Position numbers and translations under genes: made by a program. A stretch of DNA of 64,000 nucleotides from Gordonia phthalatica (lineage in GTDB: Bacteria > Actinomycetota > Actinomycetes > Mycobacteriales > Mycobacteriaceae), in contig NZ_CP011853.1 of the NCBI RefSeq assembly GCF_001305675.1, positions 620,001-684,000 of the forward strand. Direction: 5' to 3'. Shown here in pieces: positions 1 to 9,387 of this stretch (its first letter is position 1; every line of letters starts with the position of its first letter). The notes under the pieces are model-generated. The model was not told the DNA's origin and ran no database searches. It saw only the letters and a list, made by a program, of their open reading frames with translations.

Positions 1-47
1 TCCCAGGTGATCTTGCCGCAGGTGGGGCAGGTCACGGGAAAGCACAT
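1..47 (-). CDS. Small zinc-ribbon-like protein, partial (3' end outside window)
   Basis: Only the first 15 codons are in the window (MCFPVTCPTCGKITW). The CPTC pair fits the first half of a zinc-ribbon, and this opening resembles short actinobacterial proteins of unknown function. A good ribosome-binding site (AAGGAG) lies 5 bases before the ATG. It is the last visible gene of a minus-strand run that begins with the CsoR-family regulator, so it may share that operon's stress-responsive control. The rest of the protein is off the left edge and no function can be assigned. Confidence 0.6.
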   Translation of the reverse strand, partial: MCFPVTCPTCGKITW

Positions 48-100
48 GGGGACTCCTTCGGTCGGTGGATCCGGGCGGATCGTGGTGGTCGGTGGCGGTC

Positions 101-496
101 TCAGTTCAGGGACTCGACGGCGGCGGTGAGCTTCGCGGTGGCGTCGTCGGCCACGCCCGCGAGATCGGGGTTGTCGACGACGGTCACCATCAGCTGCGGG
201 TTCATCGCCTCGACGATGCTGCGGCCGGGGTTCTCGGTGTCCGTGCGGACGACGACGTTACAGGGCAGCAGCAGCCCGATCTGGCGTTCCGCGGTCACCG
301 CGCGGTGCGCGAGCGGGGGATTGCAGGCGCCGAGGATGACGTAGTCCTCGATCTCGGCGCCGATCTTGGTCTTCAAGGTGGCGGCCATGTCGATCTCGGT
401 GAGGATGCCGAAACCCTGGGCGGCGAGTGCGTCGCGGGTGCGGGCGACGGCTTCGGCGAGCGGGGCGTCGACGGTGGTGCTGATGGCGAGGTCCAT
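101..496 (-). CDS. DUF302 domain protein
   Basis: A 131-residue protein that is almost entirely one DUF302 domain; the family has no settled biochemical role. The ATG at 496 is preceded by GAAGGAGAA. The gene lies 29 bases downstream of the CsoR-family regulator and is presumably co-transcribed with it from the palindromic operator at 832-847. DUF302 proteins often accompany CsoR/CstR regulators and sulfur or metal stress genes, so a role in persulfide or metal stress is plausible but inferred from context. It has one Cys in the GACNPP segment and another in the LLLPCNV segment, both typical of the family. Confidence 0.85.
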   Translation of the reverse strand: MDLAISTTVDAPLAEAVARTRDALAAQGFGILTEIDMAATLKTKIGAEIEDYVILGACNPPLAHRAVTAERQIGLLLPCNVVVRTDTENPGRSIVEAMNPQLMVTVVDNPDLAGVADDATAKLTAAVESLN

Positions 497-525
497 TGTC
501 TTCTCCTTCTGCAGGGATGGGGAGG

Positions 526-819
<294 letters not shown>

Positions 820-831
820 TCACTGTCGACT

Positions 832-847
832 ATACCCCTAGGGGTAT
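832..847. promoter_or_regulatory. Perfect 16-bp palindromic operator (ATACCCCTAGGGGTAT)
   Basis: A perfect palindrome with the C-tract/G-tract core typical of CsoR/CstR-family operators. On the minus strand its right edge merges into a TATAGT -10 hexamer for the regulator gene, so repressor binding would block RNA polymerase. On the plus strand it sits about 50 bases before the purB transcription start, too far upstream to overlap the core purB promoter. Confidence 0.8.
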
Positions 848-862
848 CTACCGTCGTGTTGT

Positions 863-891
863 TTCAGTCACCCCGTCGCGGGCACTACACT
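863..891 (+). promoter_or_regulatory. purB promoter, leaderless type
   Basis: A -10 hexamer TACACT (886-891) lies 8 bases before the GTG at 900, with a weak -35 (TTCAGT, 863-868) at 17-bp spacing. Transcription would begin at or within a base or two of the start codon, giving a leaderless mRNA. Confidence 0.55.
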
Positions 892-899
892 GCACAGTC

Positions 900-2327
900 G
901 TGGGTAAACCTGCCATCAGCAATGTCCTGGCCAGTCGCTATGCTTCCGCGGATCTCGCGGAGATCTGGTCGCCGCAGCACAAGATCGTTCTGGAGCGCCA
1001 GCTCTGGATCGCCGTCATGAAGGCGCAGCGAGATCTCGGTATCGAGGTCCCCGCCGAGGCGATCGCCGATTACGAGCGGGTGGTCGGCGACGTCGACCTC
1101 GGCTCGATCGCCGACCGCGAGCGCGTCACGCGCCACGACGTCAAGGCGCGGATCGAGGAGTTCAACGCACTCGCCGGTCACGAGCAGATCCACAAGGGCA
1201 TGACCAGCCGCGACCTCACCGAGAACGTGGAGCAGCTGCAGGTACTCCTCTCGCTGCAGCACGTCCGCAACCACGGCGTCGCCGTGCTCGCGCGCATCAC
1301 CGAGCGCGCCGCGCAGTACGCGTCGGTGGTCATGGCCGGCCGCAGCCACAACGTCGCCGCGCAGGCCACCACCCTGGGCAAGCGCTTCGCATCGGCCGCC
1401 GACGAGCTGATGATCGCGCTCACCCGCGTCGACGAGCTGATCGCCCGCTACCCGCTGCGCGGCATCAAGGGCCCGATGGGCACCAGCCAGGACATGCTCG
1501 ACCTGCTCGACGGCGACGCCGACAAGCTCGCGCAGCTCGAAGACAAGGTGGCCGCCCACCTCGGCTTCGCGCACGCCTTCACCTCCGTCGGCCAGGTGTA
1601 CCCGCGATCGCTGGACTACGACGTCGTCTCCGCGCTGGTCCAGGTGGCCGCCGGACCGTCGTCGCTGGCCACCACCATCCGCCTGATGGCGGGCAACGAG
1701 CTGGTCACCGAGGGCTTCCAGCCCGGCCAGGTGGGCAGCTCGGCCATGCCGCACAAGATGAACACCCGCAGCTGCGAGCGCGTCAACGGCCTCACCGTGA
1801 TCCTGCGCGGCTACGCGTCGATGACCGGCGAGCTCGCGGGCAACCAGTGGAACGAGGGCGACGTCTTCTGCTCCGTGGTGCGCCGCGTCGCGCTGCCCGA
1901 CGCCTTCTTCGCGATCGACGGCCTGATGGAGACCTTCCTGACGGTCCTCGCCGAGTTCGGTGCGTACCCCGAGGTGATCGCCAACGAGCTCGACCGCTAC
2001 CTTCCGTTCCTCGCCACCACCAAGGTGCTCATGGCGTCGGTCCGCGCCGGCGTCGGTCGCGAGACCGCGCACGAGGCCATCAAGGAGAACGCCGTCGCCG
2101 TCGCCCTGGCGATGCGCGAGGAGGGTCGCGAACCCGATCTCCTGGACCGCCTGGCCGCCGACGAGCGCATCCCGCTCGACCGCGCGCAGCTCGACGAGCT
2201 GATCGCAGACAAGTCCGCCTTCGTCGGCGCCGCCGAAGCGCAGGTCGCCACGGTCGTCGCACAGGCCGCCGAGTGGATCGAGAAGTATCCCGACGCCGCC
2301 GCGTACGCCCCCGCACCGATCCTCTAG
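900..2327 (+). CDS. purB: Adenylosuccinate lyase
   Basis: Fumarase/aspartase-superfamily lyase of purine synthesis. It cleaves SAICAR to AICAR plus fumarate and adenylosuccinate to AMP plus fumarate. The 475-residue product carries the signature loop [10 protein letters not shown] at residues 279-288, including the catalytic-loop Ser281, and the upstream TSRDLTEN motif. The GTG at 900 is chosen because mycobacterial PurB proteins begin just before the NVLASRYA segment and because a TACACT -10 lies 8 bases upstream; the frame is open further upstream without matching the family. purC follows after 10 bases, so purB-purC-oligopeptidase B look like one transcript. Confidence 0.95.
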   Translation: MGKPAISNVLASRYASADLAEIWSPQHKIVLERQLWIAVMKAQRDLGIEVPAEAIADYERVVGDVDLGSIADRERVTRHDVKARIEEFNALAGHEQIHKGMTSRDLTENVEQLQVLLSLQHVRNHGVAVLARITERAAQYASVVMAGRSHNVAAQATTLGKRFASAADELMIALTRVDELIARYPLRGIKGPMGTSQDMLDLLDGDADKLAQLEDKVAAHLGFAHAFTSVGQVYPRSLDYDVVSALVQVAAGPSSLATTIRLMAGNELVTEGFQPGQVGSSAMPHKMNTRSCERVNGLTVILRGYASMTGELAGNQWNEGDVFCSVVRRVALPDAFFAIDGLMETFLTVLAEFGAYPEVIANELDRYLPFLATTKVLMASVRAGVGRETAHEAIKENAVAVALAMREEGREPDLLDRLAADERIPLDRAQLDELIADKSAFVGAAEAQVATVVAQAAEWIEKYPDAAAYAPAPIL

Positions 2328-2337
2328 GAGCACAGCA

Positions 2338-3225
2338 ATGCGACCTGATCTGTCCAGCTACCGGCACATCGCCTCCGGCAAGGTCCGCGACATCTACGAG
2401 GTCGATGACGCCACCCTCCTGCTGGTGACGTCCGACCGCATCTCGGCGTACGACTTCATCCTCGACACCCCGATCCGCGACAAGGGCCGCATCCTCACGG
2501 CGGCCAGCTTCTTCTGGTTCGACCACCTCGGCGTCCCCAACCACCTCGACGGCGGACCCGACGACGAGCGCATCCCGGCCGGTCTGGTCGGTCGCTCGAT
2601 GGTCGTCAAGAAGCTGCCGATGGTGCAGGTGGAGTGCGTGGCCCGCGGCTACCTGACCGGCTCCGGCCTCATCGACTACAACGCCACCGGCTCGGTGTGC
2701 GGCGTGGAACTGCCCGCCGGTCTCGGCGAGGCCGACAAGCTGCCCGAGCCGATCTTCACCCCGGCGACGAAGGCCGCCGTCGGTGATCATGACGAGAACG
2801 TCAGCTTCGATCACGTTGCGGCGGAGGTCGGCGTGGAGTTGGCGACCGCCCTGCGCGATGCCACCCTCGACATCTACGGGCGCGGCTCCGACCTCGCCGC
2901 CGAGCGCGGGATCATCCTGGCCGACACCAAGTTCGAGTTCGGGCAGGCCGCAGACGGCTCGCTGATCCTCGCCGACGAGGTCCTCACGCCAGACTCGTCG
3001 CGCTACTGGGACGCCGCCACCTACCGGCCCGGCGAGGTGCAGCCGAGTTTTGACAAGCAGATCGTCCGCAACTGGCTCACCGGCCCCGACTCCGGCTGGG
3101 ATCGTAAGTCCGAGCAGCAGCCGCCGGCCCTGCCCGCCGAGATCGTCGAGCAGACCCGCGCCCGCTATATCGAGGCCTACGAGCGGATCTCGCAGCTGAA
3201 GTTCGACGACTGGCCCGACGCGTGA
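2338..3225 (+). CDS. purC: Phosphoribosylaminoimidazole-succinocarboxamide (SAICAR) synthase
   Basis: ATP-dependent ligase joining CAIR and aspartate to form SAICAR, the substrate of PurB. The 295-residue length is normal. The N-terminal [10 protein letters not shown] nucleotide-binding segment and the [12 protein letters not shown] motif are present. The start is preceded by TAGGAGCAC. It lies 10 bases after purB, and its TGA overlaps the next start codon as GTGA, indicating translational coupling. PurC acting immediately before PurB explains the pairing. Confidence 0.96.
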   Translation: MRPDLSSYRHIASGKVRDIYEVDDATLLLVTSDRISAYDFILDTPIRDKGRILTAASFFWFDHLGVPNHLDGGPDDERIPAGLVGRSMVVKKLPMVQVECVARGYLTGSGLIDYNATGSVCGVELPAGLGEADKLPEPIFTPATKAAVGDHDENVSFDHVAAEVGVELATALRDATLDIYGRGSDLAAERGIILADTKFEFGQAADGSLILADEVLTPDSSRYWDAATYRPGEVQPSFDKQIVRNWLTGPDSGWDRKSEQQPPALPAEIVEQTRARYIEAYERISQLKFDDWPDA

Positions 3226-5357
3226 CGGCCGCCGAGTCTCCGGTGACCCCACCGGTCGCCAAGAAGGTCCCGGCCCCGCGCGAGCACCACGGCGACGTCT
3301 TCGTCGACCAGTACGAGTGGCTGCGCGACAAGGACGATCCCGAGGTCACCGCCTACCTGGAGGGACAGAACGCCTTCGTCGAGGAGCAGACCGCGCACCT
3401 GGCGTCGCTCCGCAGCGACATCTTCGGCGAGATCAAGTCGCGCGTCCAAGAGACCGACATGAGCGTCCCGACCCGCAGCGGTCGGTTCTGGTACTTCACC
3501 CGCACCACCGAGGGCCTGGCCTACGGCGTGCGGTCGCGCAGTCCGATCCGCTCGGACGACGACTGGACGCCGCCCGAGGTGACGCCCGGCGTCGACCTCC
3601 CCGGCGAACAGGTCTTCTTCGACGCCAACGCCGAGGCCGAAGGACACGACTTCTTCAGCCTCGGTGCACTGTCGGTGAGCCACGACGGCGACTGGCTGGC
3701 GTACAGCGTCGACGTCAAGGGCGATGAGCGGTACACGCTGCGCATCAAGAACCTGGTGACCGGCGAACTGCTGCCCGACACGATCGAGAACATCTCGGCC
3801 GGCGCCACCTGGTCGCTCGACGCGAAGTACGTCTTCTATCAGACGGTCGACGACGCCTGGCGACCCGACAGCGTCTGGCGGCACGAGGTGGGCTCGGCCG
3901 AACCAGACGTGCAGGTCTTCCACGAGCCCGACGAGCGCTACTGGGTCGGGATCGGCACCACGCAGAGTGATGAGTACCTGGTCATCGGCGTCGGATCGAA
4001 GATCACGTCGGAGGCCTACGTCCTGCGGGCCGACGACCCGACCGGCGAGTTCGTCAGCGTCGCCGGCCGCACCGACGGCGTGGAGTACTCCGTGGAGCAC
4101 GCGCGCATCGCAGATCAGGACTGGTTCGTCCTCGTCCACAACGACCGCGGTGCCGTCGACTTCGCCGTCGACCTGGTTCCCGTCGACGACTTCGGCGCTC
4201 GCCGCGAGCTGATCCCGCATCAGCCGGGACGACGGCTGGAGGACGTCGACTGCTTCCGCGACTACCTGGTGCTGTCGTACCGGGAGGCCGCCCTGCCTCG
4301 GTTGGCGATCGCCGATCTGCGGAGCATCGACGGCCTGCCGACCGCCGACGACTTCGTCGAGGTGACCTTCGACCAGGAACTCCGTTCCGCGGGCCTCGGT
4401 GCCAACGCCGAGTGGGAGACCCCGAAGCTGCGCATCGGCTACGGCAGTTACGTGGACCCCTCCGAGATCCTCGATCTGGACGTCGCGACCGGCGAACGGA
4501 CCCTGCTGCGCAGGCAGCCGGTTCTCGGCGGGTACGACCCCTCCGACTACACGGCCGTCCGCGAGTGGGCGACCGCGGCCGACGGCACGCGGATCCCGGT
4601 GTCGCTGGTGTTCCGTCGGGATCTGGACCTCACGACGCCGTCGCCGATGTTGCTGTACGGGTACGGCTCGTACGAGACCTGCCTGGATCCGGGGTTCTCG
4701 GTGGCCAGACTGTCGATGCTCGACCGCGGCATGGTGATGGCCTTCGCGCACATCCGCGGCGGCGGCGAGATGGGTCGACTCTGGTACGAGAACGGCAAGA
4801 CGCTCACCAAGAAGAACACCTTCACCGACTTCGTCGACGTGGCGCGGCATCTCATCGACACCGGCTGGACGTCTCCGGAGCATCTGGTCGCCGAGGGCGG
4901 CAGTGCCGGCGGCCTGCTGATGGGCGCCGTGGTGAACCTGGCGCCCGAGCTGTTCAACGGTGTCCTCGCCGCGGTCCCGTTCGTGGACGCGCTGAACTCG
5001 ATTCTTGACCCGTCGCTGCCGCTGACGGTGATCGAGTGGGACGAGTGGGGCGATCCGCTGCATGATCCCGAGGTCTACGCCTACATGAAGTCGTACACGC
5101 CCTACGAGAACGTGGGGGCGAAGGCGTACCCGTCGATCCTCGCCGAGAACTCGCTGCACGACACCCGCGTGCTCTTCGTCGAGGCGGCGAAATGGGTCGC
5201 GCGACTGCAGGAGTGCACCACCTCCGACAACCCGATCCTGCTGAAGACCGAGATGTCCGCCGGCCACGGCGGTGTCTCCGGCCGCTACAAGCAGTGGGAG
5301 GAGACGGCCTTCGAGCTGTCGTGGATCCTGGAGAAGGCGGGCGCGCTGACGGAATAG
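3222..5357 (+). CDS. ptrB: Oligopeptidase B (S9A prolyl-oligopeptidase family)
   Basis: A 711-residue serine peptidase with an N-terminal beta-propeller (about residues 1-430) and a C-terminal alpha/beta-hydrolase domain. The nucleophile is Ser561 in GGSAGG. Asp647 (LHDTRV) and His682 (SAGHGG) complete the triad. The family cleaves short peptides after basic residues in the cytoplasm. There is no signal peptide. The GTG start overlaps the purC stop, so it is coupled to purine genes although no metabolic link is evident. The length matches oligopeptidase B. The M. tuberculosis purB-purC region has a similar peptidase gene. Confidence 0.92.
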   Translation: MTAAESPVTPPVAKKVPAPREHHGDVFVDQYEWLRDKDDPEVTAYLEGQNAFVEEQTAHLASLRSDIFGEIKSRVQETDMSVPTRSGRFWYFTRTTEGLAYGVRSRSPIRSDDDWTPPEVTPGVDLPGEQVFFDANAEAEGHDFFSLGALSVSHDGDWLAYSVDVKGDERYTLRIKNLVTGELLPDTIENISAGATWSLDAKYVFYQTVDDAWRPDSVWRHEVGSAEPDVQVFHEPDERYWVGIGTTQSDEYLVIGVGSKITSEAYVLRADDPTGEFVSVAGRTDGVEYSVEHARIADQDWFVLVHNDRGAVDFAVDLVPVDDFGARRELIPHQPGRRLEDVDCFRDYLVLSYREAALPRLAIADLRSIDGLPTADDFVEVTFDQELRSAGLGANAEWETPKLRIGYGSYVDPSEILDLDVATGERTLLRRQPVLGGYDPSDYTAVREWATAADGTRIPVSLVFRRDLDLTTPSPMLLYGYGSYETCLDPGFSVARLSMLDRGMVMAFAHIRGGGEMGRLWYENGKTLTKKNTFTDFVDVARHLIDTGWTSPEHLVAEGGSAGGLLMGAVVNLAPELFNGVLAAVPFVDALNSILDPSLPLTVIEWDEWGDPLHDPEVYAYMKSYTPYENVGAKAYPSILAENSLHDTRVLFVEAAKWVARLQECTTSDNPILLKTEMSAGHGGVSGRYKQWEETAFELSWILEKAGALTE

Positions 5358-5428
5358 TGTCGTCGTACCGGGCGCCAGGCCCGATTGAACGACAAGATTC
5401 TGCGCGAGCTCGCGCGGAGACGGAAGGA

Positions 5429-5460
5429 ACGCCCCGAAGGCCTCGGCCTGCGGGGCGTTT
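5429..5460 (+). terminator. Intrinsic terminator after oligopeptidase B
   Basis: A stem of AACGCCCCG (5429-5437) pairing with CGGGGCGTT (5451-5459), followed by a short T run, ends the purB-purC-ptrB transcript. Confidence 0.8.
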
Positions 5461-5488
5461 CTGCTGTATCTCGAGCCCGGGCGATTCA

Positions 5489-5518
5489 TTGACAGTCCAT
5501 ACGGACTGTGAAAATGTG
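5489..5518 (+). promoter_or_regulatory. Promoter with overlapping inverted-repeat operator
   Basis: A TTGACA -35 hexamer at 5489-5494 is followed by an inverted repeat ACAGTCC-ATAC-GGACTGT (5492-5509) filling the spacer. The AT-rich TGAAAATG around 5510-5517 could hold the -10. The repeat has the size of a TetR operator, and a TetR gene lies 0.6 kb downstream. The promoter now leads into a truncated gene. Confidence 0.6.
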
Positions 5519-6090
5519 ATGGGCACCATTCGTCGACCATCGCCAAGGTGCACGGCTACGCGGTCGCCGGCGGCAGCGACATCGCGCTCTCGTGCGACCT
5601 CGTCGTCATGGCCGACGACGCGAAGATCGGCTACATGCCCGCCCGTATCTGGGGTTGCCCGACCACCGCGATGTGGGTGTATCGGCTCGGCGCCGAGAAG
5701 GCCAAGCGGATGCTCCTGACCGGCGACACCATCGACGGCGTTCAGGCCAAGGACTGGGGCCTCGTGATCGATGCGGTCCCCGAGGCGGAACTCGACGCCG
5801 CGGTCGACCATCTGGTGCAGCGGATGTCCGGCGTCCCGACCAACCAGCTCGTCATGCAGAAGATGATGATCAACCAGGCGTACGACAACATGGGACTGCA
5901 GAGCACGCAGAGCATGGCGGTCCTCTTCGACGGCATCACCCGGCACTCGCCCGAGGGGCGCTGGTTCGTCGACTTCGCGCAGAAGTACGGCTTCGGTGCG
6001 GCGGTGGAGTGGCGTGACACCGGACGCTTCATGCCTGACGGCGGCGGCGACCTGCCGACCGAGGACGAGATCGACGCGATGCGCCGCTAA
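5512..6090 (+). pseudogene. 5'-truncated enoyl-CoA hydratase/isomerase remnant
   Basis: The frame encodes the C-terminal two thirds of a crotonase-family protein, beginning abruptly at STIAKVHGYAVAGGSD, the central segment that normally lies near residue 100-110 of about 290. The oxyanion-hole region containing the first conserved Gly is missing. A stop at 5509-5511 closes the frame upstream. An ATG at 5519 is out of frame, and the first in-frame start-like codon is the internal GTG at 5548, without a ribosome-binding site. The promoter and operator just upstream look intact, so a deletion seems to have removed the 5' coding region. A shortened protein from GTG 5548 is possible but unlikely to be active. 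Confidence 0.75.
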
Positions 6091-6170
6091 CTCGATGCGC
6101 GAGACGCGGCGAGGGACTGAGTCGACGACCTCGCTGACGACGTCGTTCCGGCTCGCCTAGGCTCACTGTC

Positions 6171-6758
6171 GTGGCCGGGATGTCGAGGAAGCAGCAGCGT
6201 GAGCGGACCCATCAGGTGCTGCTCGACGCGACGATGCGGTGCCTCGTCGAGTTCGGGCACTCCGGCACCACCACCCAGCGGATCCAGGAGGAGGCGGGCG
6301 TCTCGCGCGGCGCCCTCCTCCACCATTTCGGATCGAAGACCGAACTCCTGGTCGCGGCCATCCACCACATCGCCGACGTGCGGATGGCGGACGTCGACGG
6401 CATGATCGCCGGACTCGGTGACGGTCCGGATGCGCTGCGCGACATGGTGACCGCGCTGCGCGAGGCGATGACCGGCCCGCCGTTCCAAGCGGCTCTGGAG
6501 CTGTGGACGGCGTCCCGCACGGACCCGCAGCTGCGCGAGGCACTGCTCCCCGCGGAACGCCGCCTCGGAGAGAAGATCCGCACCGTCTTCAACGAGCACT
6601 CCGGGATCTCCGACCCGAAGGACTCGGTCCTCGCCTTCGAATCCCTCATGGCATTGATCCGCGGATTCGAGATCACTCGCAACATGCGCCCGGACCAACG
6701 CGTCGCCGACCTGGTGATCGACGACTGGCTGGCGCGGACGACGGCGCTGCGCGACTGA
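6171..6758 (+). CDS. TetR-family transcriptional regulator
   Basis: A 195-residue regulator with an N-terminal TetR helix-turn-helix (about residues 10-58, containing TTTQRIQEEAGVSRGALLHH) and a variable ligand-binding C-terminal part. The GTG at 6171 is preceded by TAGGCT seven bases upstream, which suggests a leaderless transcript; an ATG at 6180 is the alternative. It lies 80 bases after the enoyl-CoA hydratase remnant. It is the best local candidate to bind the inverted repeat at 5492-5509. The ligand is unknown; an acyl-CoA would fit the neighbouring remnant. Confidence 0.85.
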   Translation: MAGMSRKQQRERTHQVLLDATMRCLVEFGHSGTTTQRIQEEAGVSRGALLHHFGSKTELLVAAIHHIADVRMADVDGMIAGLGDGPDALRDMVTALREAMTGPPFQAALELWTASRTDPQLREALLPAERRLGEKIRTVFNEHSGISDPKDSVLAFESLMALIRGFEITRNMRPDQRVADLVIDDWLARTTALRD

Positions 6759-6861
6759 GGGAGCGGGGCTCGACCGGGAGAGCGACGTCGTGTCTGCTGG
6801 TCGAATACGGGAGGAGCGGAGCGACGACCACATCGAGACCGCCGCGGGCTGGGCTTGTCCG

Positions 6862-9387
6862 CTACAGCCGCGGATCCACCGGCTCGGACTCCATCGCCAG
6901 CACCGCGAACACCGACTGGTGGATCTCCCAGAGCGGCCGACGGTCGACGAACCCGGCGAGGGCGTCGAGGCCGAGGCCGTGCTCACGGATCGCCATGCTG
7001 CGCTTGCGCTTCAGACTGCGCGATCGCAGTCGGTCGAGCGAATCCGTGTAGTCCGGGCCGTAGATGATCCGCAGGTACTCGCGGCCGCGGACCTTCAAGC
7101 CCGGCTGCAAGCGCGGAGACGACAGGTCGGCGGGCTTCACCACCATGCCCTCGCCGCCCGCCGCGGTCAGCTCCGACCACCAGTCGGCGGCCGCTGCGCG
7201 ATCGCTCTCCGACGACAGGTCGACCACGCGGTGCTCGGTCCGGACGATCAGCGGATCGTCGAGCCGTGCCAGCTGCTCCAGGTGCCAGGGGTGCGGCTGC
7301 TGCGTCGCGAGCAGCCGACCCTCGGTCGCGAGGATGTGGAACGGCGCCACGCGGATCGGCGCGTCCGGAGCCTCGCAGTAAGCGGCGTACGCGTCGCGGA
7401 AGGCGCGCGCGTGCTCGTCGCGTCGCTGCGTGCGCTCGGCGAGGTCGGAGACGTCGAGACCGCGCGCCGCGGCGGCGGCGAGGAGTTCCCGAGCCGCGGG
7501 CAGTGCGGTGCGGGCGGCCGCACCGACCGACGCGTACTGCGACCGGATCAGCGGCAGCGCCTTCGCCGACCACGGTAGGAGCTCGCAGTCCAGGACCAGC
7601 CAGTCGCTGTCGAGCGAGTCCATCAGCGGCACGACCGCGCGGCGGAGGCCGTCGACCAGCTCCGTCTGATCGCTGAAGAACGACCGCCCCGTCCGCGTGT
7701 AGACGATGCCGGCGGAACCGTCGTCGACGCCGAAGCGGGTTCGCGCGACGTCGGCGTCGCGGCACAGGACCGCGATCGCTCGCGAGCCCATGTGCTTGCG
7801 CTCGCACACCACCCGCTCCACGCCCCACGCCGCGTAGTCGTCGAAGGCCTGCTCGGGGTGCTCCAGGAAGCGGTCCCGCGACGACGTGGACGTCGGCGAC
7901 ATGGTCGGCGGCAGGTACACCAACCAGCGCGGATCCACCGCGAACCGGCTCATCACCTCCATCGCCGCGGCCGCGTTCTCCTCCGGGATCTTCACCCGTC
8001 CCGCGTGCGGACTGTCGATCCAGCGGGTGCCGGTCACGTCGTCCCAGCGCAGGACTGCGGACTCGCGGACCGGCTGCGGCGGCTCGACCGGCCGCGTCGG
8101 CGCGTACCACTCGCGCTCCGCCGGAACGGCGACGAAGTCGCGCTCGGGATACCGGAGCGCGGTCAGCGAACCTCCGAAGACCGCACCGGTGTCGATGCAG
8201 ACGGTGTTGTTGATCCACTCCGGAACGGTCACCGGCGTGTGGCCGTAGACGACGGTCGCCGACCCCCGGTAGTCGTCGGCCCACGGGTAGCGGTCCGGGA
8301 AGCCGAACTCGTCGGTCTCCCCGGAGGTGTCGCCGTAGAGCGCGAACGCGCGAACCCGCTTCGACGCGCGACCGTGGTAGGCCTCCTTCAAACCGGCGTG
8401 CGCCACCACCAGGCGGCCCTCGTCGAGGACGTAGTGGCTGAGCAGCCCGTCGAGGAAGTCCCGTGCCGCGGCCCGGAACTCGTTGGTCTCGCCGTCGAGC
8501 TGCGCGAGCGATTCGGCGAGACCGTGCGAGACGGTCACCGGCTTGCCGCGCAGGGCACGACCCAGCTTGTCGTCGTGGTTGCCCGCGACGCAGAGTGCGG
8601 TGCCTGCGGCGACCATGCCCATCACCAGCCGCAGGACGCCCGGGGTGTCGGGGCCGCGGTCGACGAGGTCGCCGACGAACACCGCGGTGCGGCCCTCGGG
8701 GTGCGAGGCGCCGACCACGCGATCGTCGTCGTACTCGAGAACCCAACCGAGTTTCGCCAGCAGCGTGCCGAGTTCGCTCGCGCAGCCGTGGACGTCGCCG
8801 ATCACGTCGAACGGTCCGGTCAGGTCCGCGCGGTCGGTCCACGCGCGTTCGCGGCGGATCGACGCGGCGTCGACGGCGTCCGCGCCGCGCAGGTGGTGGA
8901 CTTTGCGGAAGCCCTCGCGTCGCAGCTTGCCGAGCGACCGCTTCAGGTCGGCGTACTGGCGATGCACCACGCCCGACGAGACGCTGCGGTCGGTGCGGAC
9001 GCCGTTGCGCGACGACGCGACCGACTCGGGGACGTCGAGGACGATCGCGTCGACGAGGACGTCGTGATCGCGGGCGAGGCGGAGCAGCGACGCCCGCGCC
9101 TTCGGCTGCACGTTCGTCGCGTCGACGACGGTCAGCAGGCCGCGCCGCAGGCGGATCCCGACCAGGTGGTGGAGCAGATCGAAGGCGTCCGGGGTGGCGG
9201 CGAGATCGTTCTCGTCGTCGGACACCAGACCGCGGCAGACGTCGCTGGAGACCACCTCCGTTGGGAGGAAGTGGCGGGCGGCGAAGGTCGACTTGCCGCT
9301 GCCGGACGTGCCGATCAGCAGGATCAGGCCCATTGCGGGCACGCCGAGCTCGGCCGGGCGGACGGATCGCGTGGAGTCGTCAGTCAC
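6862..9387 (-). CDS. pnkp: Bacterial polynucleotide kinase-phosphatase-ligase (RNA repair)
   Basis: An 841-residue trifunctional RNA end-healing and sealing enzyme. The N-terminal 5'-OH polynucleotide kinase has the P-loop GTSGSGKST at residues 26-34. A central calcineurin-type 2',3'-phosphatase carries GDVHG, GDLVDRGPD and GNHDDK motifs. The C-terminal adenylyltransferase has nucleotidyl-lysine Lys531 in KHMGSR. In the family, Pnkp works as a heterotetramer with Hen1; Hen1 enables the otherwise weak ligase and 2'-O-methylates the repaired site, protecting tRNA from ribotoxin re-cleavage. The GTG start overlaps the Hen1 stop by 8 bases, so production is coupled. All catalytic motifs look intact. 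Confidence 0.95.
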   Translation of the reverse strand: MTDDSTRSVRPAELGVPAMGLILLIGTSGSGKSTFAARHFLPTEVVSSDVCRGLVSDDENDLAATPDAFDLLHHLVGIRLRRGLLTVVDATNVQPKARASLLRLARDHDVLVDAIVLDVPESVASSRNGVRTDRSVSSGVVHRQYADLKRSLGKLRREGFRKVHHLRGADAVDAASIRRERAWTDRADLTGPFDVIGDVHGCASELGTLLAKLGWVLEYDDDRVVGASHPEGRTAVFVGDLVDRGPDTPGVLRLVMGMVAAGTALCVAGNHDDKLGRALRGKPVTVSHGLAESLAQLDGETNEFRAAARDFLDGLLSHYVLDEGRLVVAHAGLKEAYHGRASKRVRAFALYGDTSGETDEFGFPDRYPWADDYRGSATVVYGHTPVTVPEWINNTVCIDTGAVFGGSLTALRYPERDFVAVPAEREWYAPTRPVEPPQPVRESAVLRWDDVTGTRWIDSPHAGRVKIPEENAAAAMEVMSRFAVDPRWLVYLPPTMSPTSTSSRDRFLEHPEQAFDDYAAWGVERVVCERKHMGSRAIAVLCRDADVARTRFGVDDGSAGIVYTRTGRSFFSDQTELVDGLRRAVVPLMDSLDSDWLVLDCELLPWSAKALPLIRSQYASVGAAARTALPAARELLAAAAARGLDVSDLAERTQRRDEHARAFRDAYAAYCEAPDAPIRVAPFHILATEGRLLATQQPHPWHLEQLARLDDPLIVRTEHRVVDLSSESDRAAAADWWSELTAAGGEGMVVKPADLSSPRLQPGLKVRGREYLRIIYGPDYTDSLDRLRSRSLKRKRSMAIREHGLGLDALAGFVDRRPLWEIHQSVFAVLAMESEPVDPRL

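Noticed and set aside
3177..5546. Long minus-strand open frame of about 789 codons opposite the oligopeptidase B gene
   Set aside because: It is the complement of a clearly conserved gene with an intact catalytic triad; its translation is Arg/Val/Asp/Gly-rich low-complexity sequence typical of antisense frames in high-GC DNA.
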